From the NCBI RefSeq assembly GCF_037083825.1, contig NZ_JBAPLU010000016.1:33130-97129 (forward strand): a DNA stretch of 64,000 bases, read 5' to 3'. Of the stretch, positions 33,255-42,258 are shown piece by piece. The position numbers were made by a program, and so were the translations under genes. This DNA is from Klenkia sesuvii. GTDB taxonomy: Bacteria; Actinomycetota; Actinomycetes; Mycobacteriales; Geodermatophilaceae. Under the pieces are notes generated by a model. The model was given only the letters and a program-made list of their open reading frames with translations. It was not told the DNA's origin and did no database searches. Position 1 is the first letter of the stretch; each line of letters starts with the position of its first letter.

Positions 33255-33330
33255 GCCCCCGTAGCTCAGGGGATAGAGCATCGGTTTCCTAAACCGTGTG
33301 CCGCAGGTTCGAATCCTGCCGGGGGCACCA
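33255..33330 (+). tRNA. tRNA-Arg (anticodon CCU)
   Basis: The 7-bp acceptor GCCCCCG pairs with CGGGGGC, the D-arm is GCTC/GAGC, the anticodon loop TTCCTAA gives CCU, and the T-arm is GCAGG-TTCGAAT-CCTGC. CCA is encoded at 33328-33330. The first anticodon-stem pair is a T-T mismatch. Confidence 0.95.
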
Positions 33331-33343
33331 CCGTACCCGCCGA

Positions 33344-33359
33344 TCGAACACGTGTTCGG
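33344..33359. promoter_or_regulatory. LexA (SOS) box
   Basis: TCGAACACGTGTTCGG matches the actinobacterial SOS consensus TCGAAC-N4-GTTCGA at 11 of 12 fixed positions and contains a perfect 14-bp palindrome. It ends 9 bp before a CATGCT -10-like hexamer and would overlap the -35 region of the small gene at 33382. Confidence 0.6.
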
Positions 33360-33381
33360 ACGATCTGCCATGCTTGCCGTC

Positions 33382-33651
33382 ATGGCGGCACCCGGGATGC
33401 AGGAGCGCCCCGACCCCCGCCCGCGGCACTGCTGGGTCACCGGTATGCCGCACCAGGTCGACCCGTTCCCCGCCGTCCTGCTGGGGTGGCGGCAGGACGA
33501 CCACGGCACCTGGTGGGGCCGGGTGGCCTACTCGGTGCCCGGCTACTTCGAGCAGAACATCGTGCACGCCTGGGTCGACGCCCGGTACCTGCGCCCGCTG
33601 AACCCGCCGCCCACGCCGCCGGCGGTCGAGCGCCGGCGCAACCCGCACTGA
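33382..33651 (+). CDS. Small 89-aa protein, predicted SOS-regulated
   Basis: The protein contains HCWVTGMPHQVDPFPAVLLGWRQDDHGTWWGRVAYSVPG and WVDARYLRPLNPP, an aromatic-rich, probably beta-sheet module I recognise only as an actinobacterial hypothetical. CATGCT lies 7 nt before ATG 33382, supporting a leaderless start there; ATG 33370 is possible. The upstream LexA box suggests induction by DNA damage. No enzymatic motif is visible. Confidence 0.7.
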   Translation: MAAPGMQERPDPRPRHCWVTGMPHQVDPFPAVLLGWRQDDHGTWWGRVAYSVPGYFEQNIVHAWVDARYLRPLNPPPTPPAVERRRNPH

Positions 33652-33654
33652 GGC

Positions 33655-33855
33655 TCAGGCGGCGACGGGCTCGCGCACGACGAAGCGGTGCCCGCGGGCC
33701 CGCGCCCGACGGGCGCACTGGTCCAGCGCCAACCGGGCGCCGGGGGGCCAGGAGTCCAGCCGGGCGGCGTCGACCTCGACGTCCCCGCGGAAGACCGCCA
33801 GCCGCAGCTGGCGCAGCACCCGGGCGATCTCCGGTCCGTGCGACACGTTCTCCAT
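33655..33855 (-). CDS. Uncharacterised 66-aa protein
   Basis: ATG 33855 opens a frame with actinobacterial codon use ending 4 bp from the convergent small gene. The product is basic and helical (GPEIARVLRQLRLAVFRGDVEVDAARL, ALDQCARRARARGHRFVV). No family is recognised and the ribosome site is weak, so expression is uncertain. Confidence 0.45.
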   Translation of the reverse strand: MENVSHGPEIARVLRQLRLAVFRGDVEVDAARLDSWPPGARLALDQCARRARARGHRFVVREPVAA

Positions 33856-34160
33856 GCCCACGAGTCTGGTGATCGCGGGGTCCCCGCACATCGGCCGCCG
33901 GGCCCATCCGGTCTCCACCCCAGGGTGGAGACCGCACCGCCGCGGGAGGTCCCCGGACCCACCCTCACCGCTGGAGTCGACACGTGGTGGTGATGCGTGC
34001 TGGCTGCGCCGTCACCGGTGCGCGGTTCGGGGCTGCGTCGTGCGTCGGGGAGTCGAACCCCGGGGCTGCCCTCCACCCACCAGACATGGACCGGGTTGCC
34101 CGCCGGTCCTCGGGTCCGTGTCCGCCCTCCTGCGGCTACCGACTCCCGCGGCGGCCGTGC
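33856..34160. other. Gene-free 305-bp stretch with a tRNA T-arm-like sequence
   Basis: I see no credible gene here. On the minus strand, 34062-34046 reads as a perfect T-arm (CGGGG, loop TTCGACT, CCCCG). No matching acceptor, anticodon or D-arm lies at tRNA spacing, so at most it is a tRNA remnant. Confidence 0.4.
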
Positions 34161-34619
34161 TCAGTCCATCAGCTCGTGCGTCCAGTTCGCCTGCTGGATC
34201 CGGACGTCGAGCTCCCGCAGCTCCCGGGCGACGTCGTCGGCGCGCGACCGCAGCTCGCGCACCGGCAGCGAGGTGAGGTGGCGCAGCTCGCTGCGCAGCT
34301 GCCGGAAACCGGTGCCCGCGGCGGCGTCGGCCGACGAGGTCAGCAGGGCGTGCCGTAGCCGCAGGACGTCGCGGCGGGCCAGCGCATCGGTCATCGTGCC
34401 GTCGGCACCGAGGTCGACGGCGGCGTTGGTGCGGTTGATCCGGCCGATCCACGACTGGAGCTCGTCGAGCGCCCGCTCGGCCTCCACCAGCAGGTCCGCC
34501 GAGCTCTCGGTGGGCTCCTCGCCCTCCTGGTAGCGGGCGTTGGCCGTGATCCGGGCGCGCAGCTGGTCCACCCGGCGGCGGGCGTCGGTGCGCAGCGACA
34601 GCGCCTCGGCGATCTTCAT
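34161..34619 (-). CDS. DIP1984-family protein
   Basis: This 152-aa coiled-coil protein matches the DIP1984 (septicolysin-like) family: MKIAEALSLRTDARRRVDQLRARI, RINRTNAAVD, LARRDVLRLRHALL and the C-terminal RELDVRIQQANWTHEL. The function of the family is not established. ATG 34619 gives the usual family length. Confidence 0.85.
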   Translation of the reverse strand: MKIAEALSLRTDARRRVDQLRARITANARYQEGEEPTESSADLLVEAERALDELQSWIGRINRTNAAVDLGADGTMTDALARRDVLRLRHALLTSSADAAAGTGFRQLRSELRHLTSLPVRELRSRADDVARELRELDVRIQQANWTHELMD

Positions 34620-34815
34620 GCCCAGCACGCTACGAGCGGTGGCAACCGGGTCATGGGCTCCCAGCCTGCGGACGAGCAGTTGCGCTGCGAACGGCGGGGC
34701 GGCGCGGCGACCGGGACTGCGCAGTCGGACGTACGCCGCCAGGCGTAGGCGGGCCCACGCAGGTGACGCCGCTGGGGCGACGACCACGGGACGTCCGCTC
34801 AGCACGCTGGACGGC

Positions 34816-35730
34816 ATGATCGAACTGCGCGGGTTGACCAAGCGCTACGGCGAGCGCCTCGCCGTCGACGACGTGACCGTGACCGTGCGGCCGGGTGTCG
34901 TCACCGGGTTCCTCGGCCCCAACGGCGCCGGGAAGTCCACCACCATGCGGATGGTGCTGGGCCTGGACCGGCCGACCGCCGGCTCCGCCCTGGTGAACGG
35001 CAAGCCCTACGCCGAGCACCGCGACCCGCTGCGGCAGGTCGGCGCGCTGCTGGAGGCCCGCGCCCTGCACCCCGGCCGCACCGCCCGCGCGCACCTGCAG
35101 GCCCTTGCCGCCACCGCCGGCCTGCCGAGCAGCCGGGTCGACACCGTGCTGGAGCTGGCCGGGCTCACCGCCGTCGCCGGCAAGCGGGTCGGCGGGTTCT
35201 CCCTCGGCATGGGCCAGCGGCTGGGCGTCGCCACCGCGCTGCTCGGCGACCCGGCCACCGTCGTCCTCGACGAGCCGGTCAACGGCCTGGACCCCGACGG
35301 CGTCCTCTGGATCCGCACGCTGGCCCGCCGGCTGGCCGCCGAGGGGCGCACCGTCTTCTTCTCCTCCCACCTCATGGCCGAGATGGCCGTGACCGCCGAC
35401 CACCTGGTGGTCCTGGGCCGCGGTCGGCTGGTCGCCGACGTGCCCACCGCCGAGTTCCTGCGCCGCGCGGGTGGGGACGGCGTCCGGGTGCGCAGCCCGC
35501 GGGCCGCCGAGCTGGCCGCCCTGCTGGCCGGGCCCGACGTCACCGTCGAGTCCGCCGAGACCGGGGTGCTGCTCGTGCGCGGCGTCCCGGCGGAGGTCGT
35601 GGGCGACCGGGCCGCCCAGGCCGGCATCGCCCTGCACGAGCTGACCGCCGTCCAGGCGTCGCTGGAGGAGGCGTTCATGGCGCTCACCGCCGACGACCGC
35701 GAGTACCGCACCGAGGAGCAGCCAGCATGA
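34816..35730 (+). CDS. ABC transporter ATP-binding protein (BcrA/CcmA type)
   Basis: This 304-aa ATPase has Walker A GPNGAGKSTT, signature FSLGMGQRLGVA, Walker B VVLDEPVNGLDPDG and H-loop SSHLMAEM. CACGCT 7 nt before ATG 34816 suggests a leaderless start. It is the first of four genes (ATPase, permease, kinase, regulator) with overlapping or near-overlapping ends, typical of antimicrobial-peptide or drug efflux with its own sensor. Confidence 0.88.
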   Translation: MIELRGLTKRYGERLAVDDVTVTVRPGVVTGFLGPNGAGKSTTMRMVLGLDRPTAGSALVNGKPYAEHRDPLRQVGALLEARALHPGRTARAHLQALAATAGLPSSRVDTVLELAGLTAVAGKRVGGFSLGMGQRLGVATALLGDPATVVLDEPVNGLDPDGVLWIRTLARRLAAEGRTVFFSSHLMAEMAVTADHLVVLGRGRLVADVPTAEFLRRAGGDGVRVRSPRAAELAALLAGPDVTVESAETGVLLVRGVPAEVVGDRAAQAGIALHELTAVQASLEEAFMALTADDREYRTEEQPA

Positions 35731-36536
35731 CCACCACCCAGGGAGCACCCGTGCGCACGTCGTCGTCGGCCGCCGGCCTGCTTCGCGGCGAGTGGGTCAA
35801 GGCCCGCTCGCTGCGCTCCACCTGGTACGTGCTCGGTGGGTCGCTGGTCGGCATGGTGCTGCTCGGCCTCCTGTTCACCAGCACCGCCGACACCGGCGGC
35901 CCGAGCGGCAACGGCGGCGGGCCCCCCGGCGTCGACTTCGCCCAGCCGCTGACCCTCGCCCTGGCCGGCTACAACCTGGCCCAGCTCGCCCTCGGGGTGC
36001 TCGGCGTCCTGCTGGTCACCGGCGAGTACGCCTCCGGGACCATCCGCACCACCTTCGCCGCCGCCCCGCGCCGGTGGCCGGTGGTCGCCGCCAAGGCCGC
36101 CGTCCTCGGTGCCCTGGTGCTGGTCACCGCCACGGTCGCCGCGCTGGTCTCCTACGCAGTCGGGTCGGCCGTCGTCGACGGCATGCCCGGGCTGGGGGAG
36201 GACGGCGTCCTGCGGGTCGTCCTCGGGACGGCGCTCTACCTCACCGCGATCACGTTGCTCGGCTCGGCGCTGGGCTGGTTGCTGCGCTCCACGGCCGGCG
36301 CGGTCGCCACGCTGTTCGGGTTCGTGTTCCTGCTGCCGGTGCTCGGCGGGCTGCTGCCGGCCGACTGGGGTCCCGACGTCGTCCGCTGGCTGCCCAGCTC
36401 CGCCGGGGGCAGCCTGCTGCGGTTGACCACCACCGCCGACCAGTTCGCGCCGTGGAACGGTTTCGCCGTCCTGGTGGGGTACGTGGCCCTCGGGTTGGCC
36501 GCCGCGGTGTGGCGGCTGCGCACCCGCGACGCCTGA
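35727..36536 (+). CDS. ABC transporter permease
   Basis: This 269-aa protein has six predicted helices. Its ATG overlaps the ATPase stop (ATGA). VTGEYASGTIRTTFAAAPRRWPVVAAKAAV is the ABC-2 permease coupling region. It partners the upstream ATPase; the substrate is unknown. Confidence 0.85.
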   Translation: MTTTQGAPVRTSSSAAGLLRGEWVKARSLRSTWYVLGGSLVGMVLLGLLFTSTADTGGPSGNGGGPPGVDFAQPLTLALAGYNLAQLALGVLGVLLVTGEYASGTIRTTFAAAPRRWPVVAAKAAVLGALVLVTATVAALVSYAVGSAVVDGMPGLGEDGVLRVVLGTALYLTAITLLGSALGWLLRSTAGAVATLFGFVFLLPVLGGLLPADWGPDVVRWLPSSAGGSLLRLTTTADQFAPWNGFAVLVGYVALGLAAAVWRLRTRDA

Positions 36537-36545
36537 GCGGGGACG

Positions 36546-37712
36546 ATGACCGGCATGACGGTGTCGGCCCGCGTGCGCCTGGTCGCGCCGGTCGTCGTCC
36601 TCGCGGTCCTCTCGCTGGGGCCGCTGGTGCGGCTCGGCGGGCTCGACGGCGGCGCGGCGGTGGTCTCGGTCGGGCTGGTGGCGACCGCCCTGGCGCGCCG
36701 CCGCGCCCCCCTGCCGGCCCTCCTGGTCGCCGCGGCCCTGCTCGCGGCCTGGTGGGTGGGGCACGGGCTCACGCCGCAGCGGTTGCTGCCCGCCGGTGCG
36801 GTGCTGTTCTGGTTGCTCGCGTGGGTGGCCGACCGCCGGCCGGTGCGGGAGGTGGTGGCGGCCACCGCGGTCGTCGTCCTCGTGCCGGTCACCCTCGTGG
36901 TGCTGGCGCTGCTCGGCCGGCCCGGTGGCGAGGCCGTGGTCCCGCTCACCGCGGCGACCGTGGTGGCCGTCGTCGTCGGGCGCAACCGGCGCACCCGGCG
37001 CTCGCTGCTCGTCGCGTTGGAGGAGCGGGCCGTGCGGGCCGAGCGGGAGCGGGACGCCGGGGCCCGCGCCGCGGTGGCCGAGGAGCGCACCCGCATCGCC
37101 CGCGAGGTGCACGACGTCGTGGCGCACAACGTCTCGGTCATGACCGCGCTCGCCGACGGCGCCGGCTACACCCTGGCCACCGACCCCGAACGGGCCCGCG
37201 GCGCGATGGCGCAGGTGGCCGCCACCGGCCGCGAGGCGATCGCCGAGATGCACCGCCTGCTCGGGGTGCTGCGCGCCGGGGACGAGCCCGGTCAGGACGC
37301 CCCGGCACCCGGCCTGGACCAGCTCGACCAGCTCCTCGAGCAGGTGCGCGCCGCCGGGCTCGCGGTCACCCTCACGGTCGCCGGCACGCCTGCACCGCTG
37401 CCGGCGACCGCGCAGCTGGCCGTGCACCGGCTGGTGCAGGAGGCGCTGACCAACACGCTCACCCACGCCGACGGCGCCCGCGCGGCCCGGGTGGCGCTGC
37501 GGTGGGGCGCCGACGCGCTCGAGGTCGAGGTCGTCGACGACGGCCGCGGTGGCCGGCCGCGCGACCCCGACCGGCCACCCGGCCACGGCCTGGTCGGCAT
37601 GCGCGAGCGGTTCGGCGCCTGGGGCGGCGCGGTCGAGACCGGGCCGGACAGGGGTGGCGACGGGTGGCGCGTGCACGGCACGCTGCCGCTGGGCGCGCAG
37701 GTGCCGGCATGA
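36546..37712 (+). CDS. DesK/NarX-type histidine kinase
   Basis: This 388-aa protein has four to five N-terminal helices (about 10-145), a HisKA_3 domain with the H-box RIAREVHDVVAHNVSVM and an ATPase domain with QEALTNTLTHADGA and DDGRGGR...GHGLVGMRERF. It follows the permease by 9 bp and overlaps the response regulator. It probably senses the transporter's substrate or envelope stress. ATG 36555 is an alternative start. Confidence 0.9.
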   Translation: MTGMTVSARVRLVAPVVVLAVLSLGPLVRLGGLDGGAAVVSVGLVATALARRRAPLPALLVAAALLAAWWVGHGLTPQRLLPAGAVLFWLLAWVADRRPVREVVAATAVVVLVPVTLVVLALLGRPGGEAVVPLTAATVVAVVVGRNRRTRRSLLVALEERAVRAERERDAGARAAVAEERTRIAREVHDVVAHNVSVMTALADGAGYTLATDPERARGAMAQVAATGREAIAEMHRLLGVLRAGDEPGQDAPAPGLDQLDQLLEQVRAAGLAVTLTVAGTPAPLPATAQLAVHRLVQEALTNTLTHADGARAARVALRWGADALEVEVVDDGRGGRPRDPDRPPGHGLVGMRERFGAWGGAVETGPDRGGDGWRVHGTLPLGAQVPA

Positions 37713-38362
37713 CCACCGTGCTGCTGGTCGACGACGAACCCCTCGTGCGTGTCGGGTTCGGCATGGTGCTCGACAGCCAGCCCGACCTGGAGGTCGTCGG
37801 CCAGGCGGGGGACGGCGCCGCCGCGGTGGCGCTGGCCCGCGAGCTGCGGCCCGACGTCGTGGTGATGGACGTGCGCATGCCCGTGCTCGACGGGGTCGCC
37901 GCCACCGCGCAGATCGTCGCCGCCGGGCTGCCCAGCCGGGTGCTCGTGCTCACCACCTTCGACCTCGACGAGCACGCCTTCGCCGCCCTGCGGGCGGGCG
38001 CCAGCGGGTTCCTGCTGAAGAACACCGAGCCGGGTGACCTGCTGGCGGCCATCCGCACGGTCGCGGCCGGCGACGCCGTGGTCTCGCCGCGCATCACCCG
38101 CCGGCTGCTGGACACCTTCGCCGGTCAGCTGCCGGCTCCCGGTGCGCGCGACACCCGGCTCGACGTCCTCACCGACCGCGAGCGCGAGGTGCTGGTGCAG
38201 GTCGCCGGCGGCCGGTCCAACGCCGAGATCGCCACCGAGCTGGTGCTGTCCGAGCTCACCGTGAAGACCCACGTCGGGCGGATCCTCGGCAAGCTCGGCC
38301 TGCGCGACCGCACCCAGGCCGCCGTGCTGGCCTACGAGACCCGGCTGGTCCGGCCCGACTGA
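37709..38362 (+). CDS. LuxR/NarL-type response regulator
   Basis: This 217-aa protein has a receiver domain (LLVDDEPLVR, VVMDVRMPVLDG, FLLKN) and a classical LuxR helix-turn-helix (LTDREREVLVQVAGGRSNAEIATELVLSELTVKTHVGRIL). Its ATG overlaps the kinase stop. It most likely controls the upstream transporter operon. Confidence 0.92.
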   Translation: MTTVLLVDDEPLVRVGFGMVLDSQPDLEVVGQAGDGAAAVALARELRPDVVVMDVRMPVLDGVAATAQIVAAGLPSRVLVLTTFDLDEHAFAALRAGASGFLLKNTEPGDLLAAIRTVAAGDAVVSPRITRRLLDTFAGQLPAPGARDTRLDVLTDREREVLVQVAGGRSNAEIATELVLSELTVKTHVGRILGKLGLRDRTQAAVLAYETRLVRPD

Positions 38363-38451
38363 CCGGGCCGGGGGCGGCCCACCGGGCCGGGTGGGTGCGG
38401 GTCGGCTACGTTCCCGGGGACAGCGACCCGTAGCCCGCGGCGCCGACTGCC

Positions 38452-40569
38452 GTGGCCCAGCCCGAGGAGTCCCCCCTGGCCCGCAGCGTGTACGTCGCCT
38501 CCGTCGAGGGCCACTCGGGCAAGTCGGTCGTGGCGTTGGGACTGCTCACCACCCTCACCCGCGAGGTCGGCCGGGTCGGGGTCTTCCGGCCGGTCGCCCG
38601 CGGCACCTCCGACCCGGTGCTGGCCACGCTGCTGGAGCGCACCACCGCCGAGGTCGGCTTCGACGAGGCCATCGGGGTGACCTACGACGACGTGCACGCC
38701 GACGGCGACGCAGCCCTGGCCCGCATCGTCGAGCGCTACAAGGCCGTCGAGGCCCGCTGCGACGCCGTCGTGGTGGTCGGGTCGGACTTCACCGACGTCA
38801 GCTCGCCGACCGAGCTGTCGTTCAACGCCCGCACCGCCGCCAACCTCGGCACCCCCGTCGTCCTGGTTCTCGGCGGCCGCGACCCCGCCGGTGCCGAGCA
38901 GCTGGGCCAGGCCCCCGCCCGCACCCCGCAGGCGCTGGCCGCCGTCGCCGAGCCCGCCCTGCGCGAGCTGGCCGCCGAGCACGCCGGGGTGGTCGCCGTC
39001 GTGCTCAACCGGGCCGACCCCGCCACCCTGGAGGACGGCGTCGCGGCCGTGCAGGCGGTCACCGACCGCCCGGTCTGGGCCATCCCCGAGGAGCCGTTCC
39101 TCATCGCGCCCACCTTCGCCACCGTGGCCGAGGCGGTCGGCGGCGAGCTGGTCGCCGGTGACCCCGAGCTGATGCAGCGCGAGGCCATGGGTGTCGTGGT
39201 GGCCGCGATGTCGATGGTCAACGTGCTGCCGCGGCTGCTGGAGGGGTCGGTGGTCGTCGTCCCCGGGGACCGGCCCGACGTCGTCCTGGCGGTGATGACC
39301 GCGCACGCATCGGGCACCTACCCCTCGCCGACCGGCATCCTGCTCAACGGCGGCATCGACCTGCCCGAGCCGGTGCTGCAGCTGATCGCCGGCCTGGGCA
39401 GCTCGCTGCCGATCGTGCGCACGTCGCTGGGCACCTTCGACACCACCGCCCGGGTCATCCACACCCGCGGCCTCATCGCGTCGGACTCCCCGCGCAAGAC
39501 CGAGACGTCGATCGCGATGTTCGACGAGGCGGTCGACACCCGCCGGCTGCTCGACAGCCTCGACGTGGGCCCCTCGACCGTGGTCACGCCGCTGATGTTC
39601 GAGCACCTGCTCACCGAGCGGGCGCGCGCCGCGGACAAGCACGTGGTGCTGCCCGAGGGGGACGACGACCGCATCCTGCGCGCCGCGGCCACCGTCCTGG
39701 CCCGCCGCATCGCCGGGCTCACCATCCTCGGCGACGAGGCGAAGGTGCGCGGGCGGGCCTCCGAGCTGGGCCTGGACATCGCCGGCGCGCACGTGGTGAG
39801 CCCGTTCGACCACGACCTGCGCACCCGGTTCGCGACCGAGTACGCCGCGCTGCGGGCGCACCGCGGGGTCACGGCGGAGGCCGCGTACGACGTCGTCCCG
39901 GACGTCTCGTACTTCGGCACGCTGATGGTGCAGCTCGGCCTGGTCGACGGCATGGTCTCCGGCGCCGCGCACACCACGGCGCACACGATCCGCCCGGCCT
40001 TCGAGATCATCCGCACCCGGCCGGGCGTCTCGGTGGTGTCCAGCGTCTTCCTCATGGCGCTCGCCGACCGGGTGCTGGTCTACGGCGACTGCGCGGTCAA
40101 CCCGCTGCCCGACGCCGCGCAGCTGGCCGACATCGCCATCTCCTCGGCGGCCACCGCGGCGCAGTTCGGCATCGAGCCGCGGGTGGCGATGCTGTCGTAC
40201 TCCACCGGCGACTCGGGCTCGGGTGCCGACGTGGACAAGGTGCGCGAGGCGACCCGGCTGGTGCGCGAGCGGGCGCCCGAGCTCGTGGTCGACGGTCCGA
40301 TGCAGTACGACGCCGCCGCCGACCCCGACGTCGGCTCGTCGAAGATGCCCGGGTCGGCGGTCGCGGGGCGGGCGACCGTGTTCGTCTTCCCCGACCTCAA
40401 CACCGGCAACAACACGTACAAGGCGGTGCAGCGCTCGGCCGGCGCCGTGGCGATGGGCCCGGTGCTGCAGGGCCTGAACAAGCCGGTCAACGACCTGTCC
40501 CGGGGAGCCACGGTGCGCGACATCGTCAACACCATCGCCCTCACGGCGGTGCAGGCGGCCGGCGCGTGA
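38452..40569 (+). CDS. pta: Phosphate acetyltransferase, long form
   Basis: This 705-aa enzyme interconverts acetyl-CoA and acetyl phosphate. The N-terminal half (about 1-350) is the BioD-like plus DRTGG regulatory region (VASVEGHSGKSVVALGLL). The C-terminal half (about 370-700) is the catalytic PTA domain with LPEGDDDRILRAA and DGPMQYDAAADPDVG. The start is GTG 38452. It overlaps ackA by 4 nt. Confidence 0.95.
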   Translation: MAQPEESPLARSVYVASVEGHSGKSVVALGLLTTLTREVGRVGVFRPVARGTSDPVLATLLERTTAEVGFDEAIGVTYDDVHADGDAALARIVERYKAVEARCDAVVVVGSDFTDVSSPTELSFNARTAANLGTPVVLVLGGRDPAGAEQLGQAPARTPQALAAVAEPALRELAAEHAGVVAVVLNRADPATLEDGVAAVQAVTDRPVWAIPEEPFLIAPTFATVAEAVGGELVAGDPELMQREAMGVVVAAMSMVNVLPRLLEGSVVVVPGDRPDVVLAVMTAHASGTYPSPTGILLNGGIDLPEPVLQLIAGLGSSLPIVRTSLGTFDTTARVIHTRGLIASDSPRKTETSIAMFDEAVDTRRLLDSLDVGPSTVVTPLMFEHLLTERARAADKHVVLPEGDDDRILRAAATVLARRIAGLTILGDEAKVRGRASELGLDIAGAHVVSPFDHDLRTRFATEYAALRAHRGVTAEAAYDVVPDVSYFGTLMVQLGLVDGMVSGAAHTTAHTIRPAFEIIRTRPGVSVVSSVFLMALADRVLVYGDCAVNPLPDAAQLADIAISSAATAAQFGIEPRVAMLSYSTGDSGSGADVDKVREATRLVRERAPELVVDGPMQYDAAADPDVGSSKMPGSAVAGRATVFVFPDLNTGNNTYKAVQRSAGAVAMGPVLQGLNKPVNDLSRGATVRDIVNTIALTAVQAAGA

Positions 40570-41735
40570 GCACCGTGCTGGTGGTCAACAGCGGGTCGTC
40601 GTCGCTGAAGTACCAGCTGCTGGACGACGAGGAGCAGGTGCTCGGCTCGGGTCTGGTCGAGCGGATCGGCGGTGCCGGCTCGATCCGGCACCGCGGGCCG
40701 GACGGCGAGGTGACGGCCGAGGCCGACGTCCCCGACCACACCGCGGCGCTGGCGCTGATGATGCGCACCTGCGCGTCTGCCGGTCTCGAGCTCACGCCCG
40801 ACGTCGTGGGCCACCGCCTGGTGCACGGCGGCGCCCGGTTCAGCGCGCCGGTGGTCGTGGACGACGAGGTGGAGGCCGCGGTCGAGGAGCTGGCCGCGCT
40901 GGCGCCGCTGCACAACCCGCCGGGGCTGCTCGGTGTGCGGGCCGCTCGGCAGGCGTTCCCCGGGGTGCCGCAGGTCGCCGTGTTCGACACCGCCTTCCAC
41001 GCCACCCTCCCGCCCGAGGCCAGCACGTACGCGATCGACGCCGACCTGGCCGCCGAGCGCGGTATCCGGCGGTACGGCTTCCACGGCACCTCGCACGAGT
41101 ACGTCTCGCAGGCGGCTGCGGAGTTCCTGGGCCGGGCGGGCCGGTTCGTGGTGCTGCACCTGGGCAACGGCGCCTCCGCGTGCGCGGTGTCCGGGGGCCG
41201 GTCGATCGCGACGTCGATGGGCCTCACCCCGCTCCAGGGGCTGGTCATGGGCACCCGGGGCGGGGACCTCGACCCGGGTGCCGTGCTCCACCTGCTGCGC
41301 ACCGGCCTGTCGGTCGACGAGGTGGACACCCTGCTCAACCGGCGCAGCGGCCTGGCCGGGCTGACCGGCAGCGGCGACGTGCGCGACGTCGAGGCCGCGG
41401 CCTCCCGGGGGGACGAGCGGGCCGTGCTGGCGCTGGACGTCTACGCGCACCGCATCCGCGGCTACGTCGGTGCCTACCTCGCCCACCTCGGCGGCCTCGA
41501 CGCGCTGGTGTTCACCGCCGGTGTGGGGGAGAACAGCGCCGAGGTGCGGGCACGGGTCGTCGACGGCCTCGGCCACCTCGGGCTGCGGCTGGACCCCGCG
41601 CGCAACGCGGCGAGGGAGCGCGGAGCCCGGGCGATCAGCCCCGACGGCGCGGCGGTCCCGGTGCTGGTGGTCCCGACGAACGAGGAGCTCCAGATCGCCC
41701 GCCATGCCCGCGCCGCCGTCACCGAACTCCGTTGA
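40566..41735 (+). CDS. ackA: Acetate kinase
   Basis: This 389-aa kinase has VLVVNSGSSSLKYQLLD, HRLVHGGARFS, FDTAFHATLPPEASTYAID, RRYGFHGTSHEYVS and the LHLGNGASACAV phosphate site. With pta it forms the reversible acetate/acetyl-phosphate pathway. Its stop codon lies in the left arm of a long inverted repeat. Confidence 0.95.
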   Translation: MSTVLVVNSGSSSLKYQLLDDEEQVLGSGLVERIGGAGSIRHRGPDGEVTAEADVPDHTAALALMMRTCASAGLELTPDVVGHRLVHGGARFSAPVVVDDEVEAAVEELAALAPLHNPPGLLGVRAARQAFPGVPQVAVFDTAFHATLPPEASTYAIDADLAAERGIRRYGFHGTSHEYVSQAAAEFLGRAGRFVVLHLGNGASACAVSGGRSIATSMGLTPLQGLVMGTRGGDLDPGAVLHLLRTGLSVDEVDTLLNRRSGLAGLTGSGDVRDVEAAASRGDERAVLALDVYAHRIRGYVGAYLAHLGGLDALVFTAGVGENSAEVRARVVDGLGHLGLRLDPARNAARERGARAISPDGAAVPVLVVPTNEELQIARHARAAVTELR

Positions 41736-41803
41736 TCTTGCAGATCCGCAACGGCGCCGCGCGGGCGCACGGCGTGCCGGCGTTGCCGATCTGCATGATC
41801 AAC
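41731..41803. terminator. Long inverted repeat after ackA
   Basis: The 23-nt arms at 41731-41753 and 41781-41803 match with two mismatches (GTTGATC, TGCAGATC and GCAACG blocks) around a GC-rich 27-nt loop. The left arm includes the ackA stop codon. It is probably a terminator, or a palindromic repeat element sharing GTTGATC with the element after ppc. Confidence 0.65.
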
Positions 41804-41819
41804 AGCCGAGGGGGCTGAG

Positions 41820-42248
41820 ATGCGGGCGCACGACGACGTCCTGCAGCACCTGCGGCGGGCGCGCGACCACGCCGACCGGCACTACGACCAACCGCTGACC
41901 CTCGCCCAGCTGGCCGCCGTCGCGGCGCTCAGCCCGTTCCACTTCCAGCGGCTGTTCACCGCCACCTACGGCGTCTCACCTTCCGCCCACCTGTCCCGGC
42001 GCCGGGTCGAGCGCGCCCAGGACTACCTGCGGACGACGAACCTGACCGTCACCGAGGTCTGCCATCTCGTCGGGTTCGCCAGCCTCGGGTCGTTCTCCAG
42101 CCGGTTCCGCGAGCTGGTGGGGGAGACCCCGAGCGCGTACCAGCGGCGGTGGGCGGCGACCGGCGCGCCGCGCATCCCCGGTTGCTGGGTGTTCATGCGC
42201 GGCATGACCGCAAGCGGGGAGAAGCCGGACGGCGACCCCGCGCCCTAG
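41820..42248 (+). CDS. AraC-family transcriptional regulator
   Basis: This 142-aa protein consists almost wholly of the two AraC helix-turn-helix motifs (LAAVAALSPFHFQRLFTATYGVSPSAHLSRRRVERAQDYL and VTEVCHLVGFASLGSFSSRFRELVGETPSAYQRR). There is no ligand domain. GAGGGGG precedes ATG 41820. It is followed 10 bp later by a VOC protein, a common AraC-VOC pairing that suggests joint function. Confidence 0.9.
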   Translation: MRAHDDVLQHLRRARDHADRHYDQPLTLAQLAAVAALSPFHFQRLFTATYGVSPSAHLSRRRVERAQDYLRTTNLTVTEVCHLVGFASLGSFSSRFRELVGETPSAYQRRWAATGAPRIPGCWVFMRGMTASGEKPDGDPAP

Positions 42249-42258
42249 CGTCGCCGGC

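Noticed and set aside
33298..33381. Longer N-terminus for the small gene at 33382, starting inside tRNA-Arg
   Set aside because: The start would lie in the tRNA and the peptide crosses the LexA box. The leaderless hexamer supports ATG 33382.
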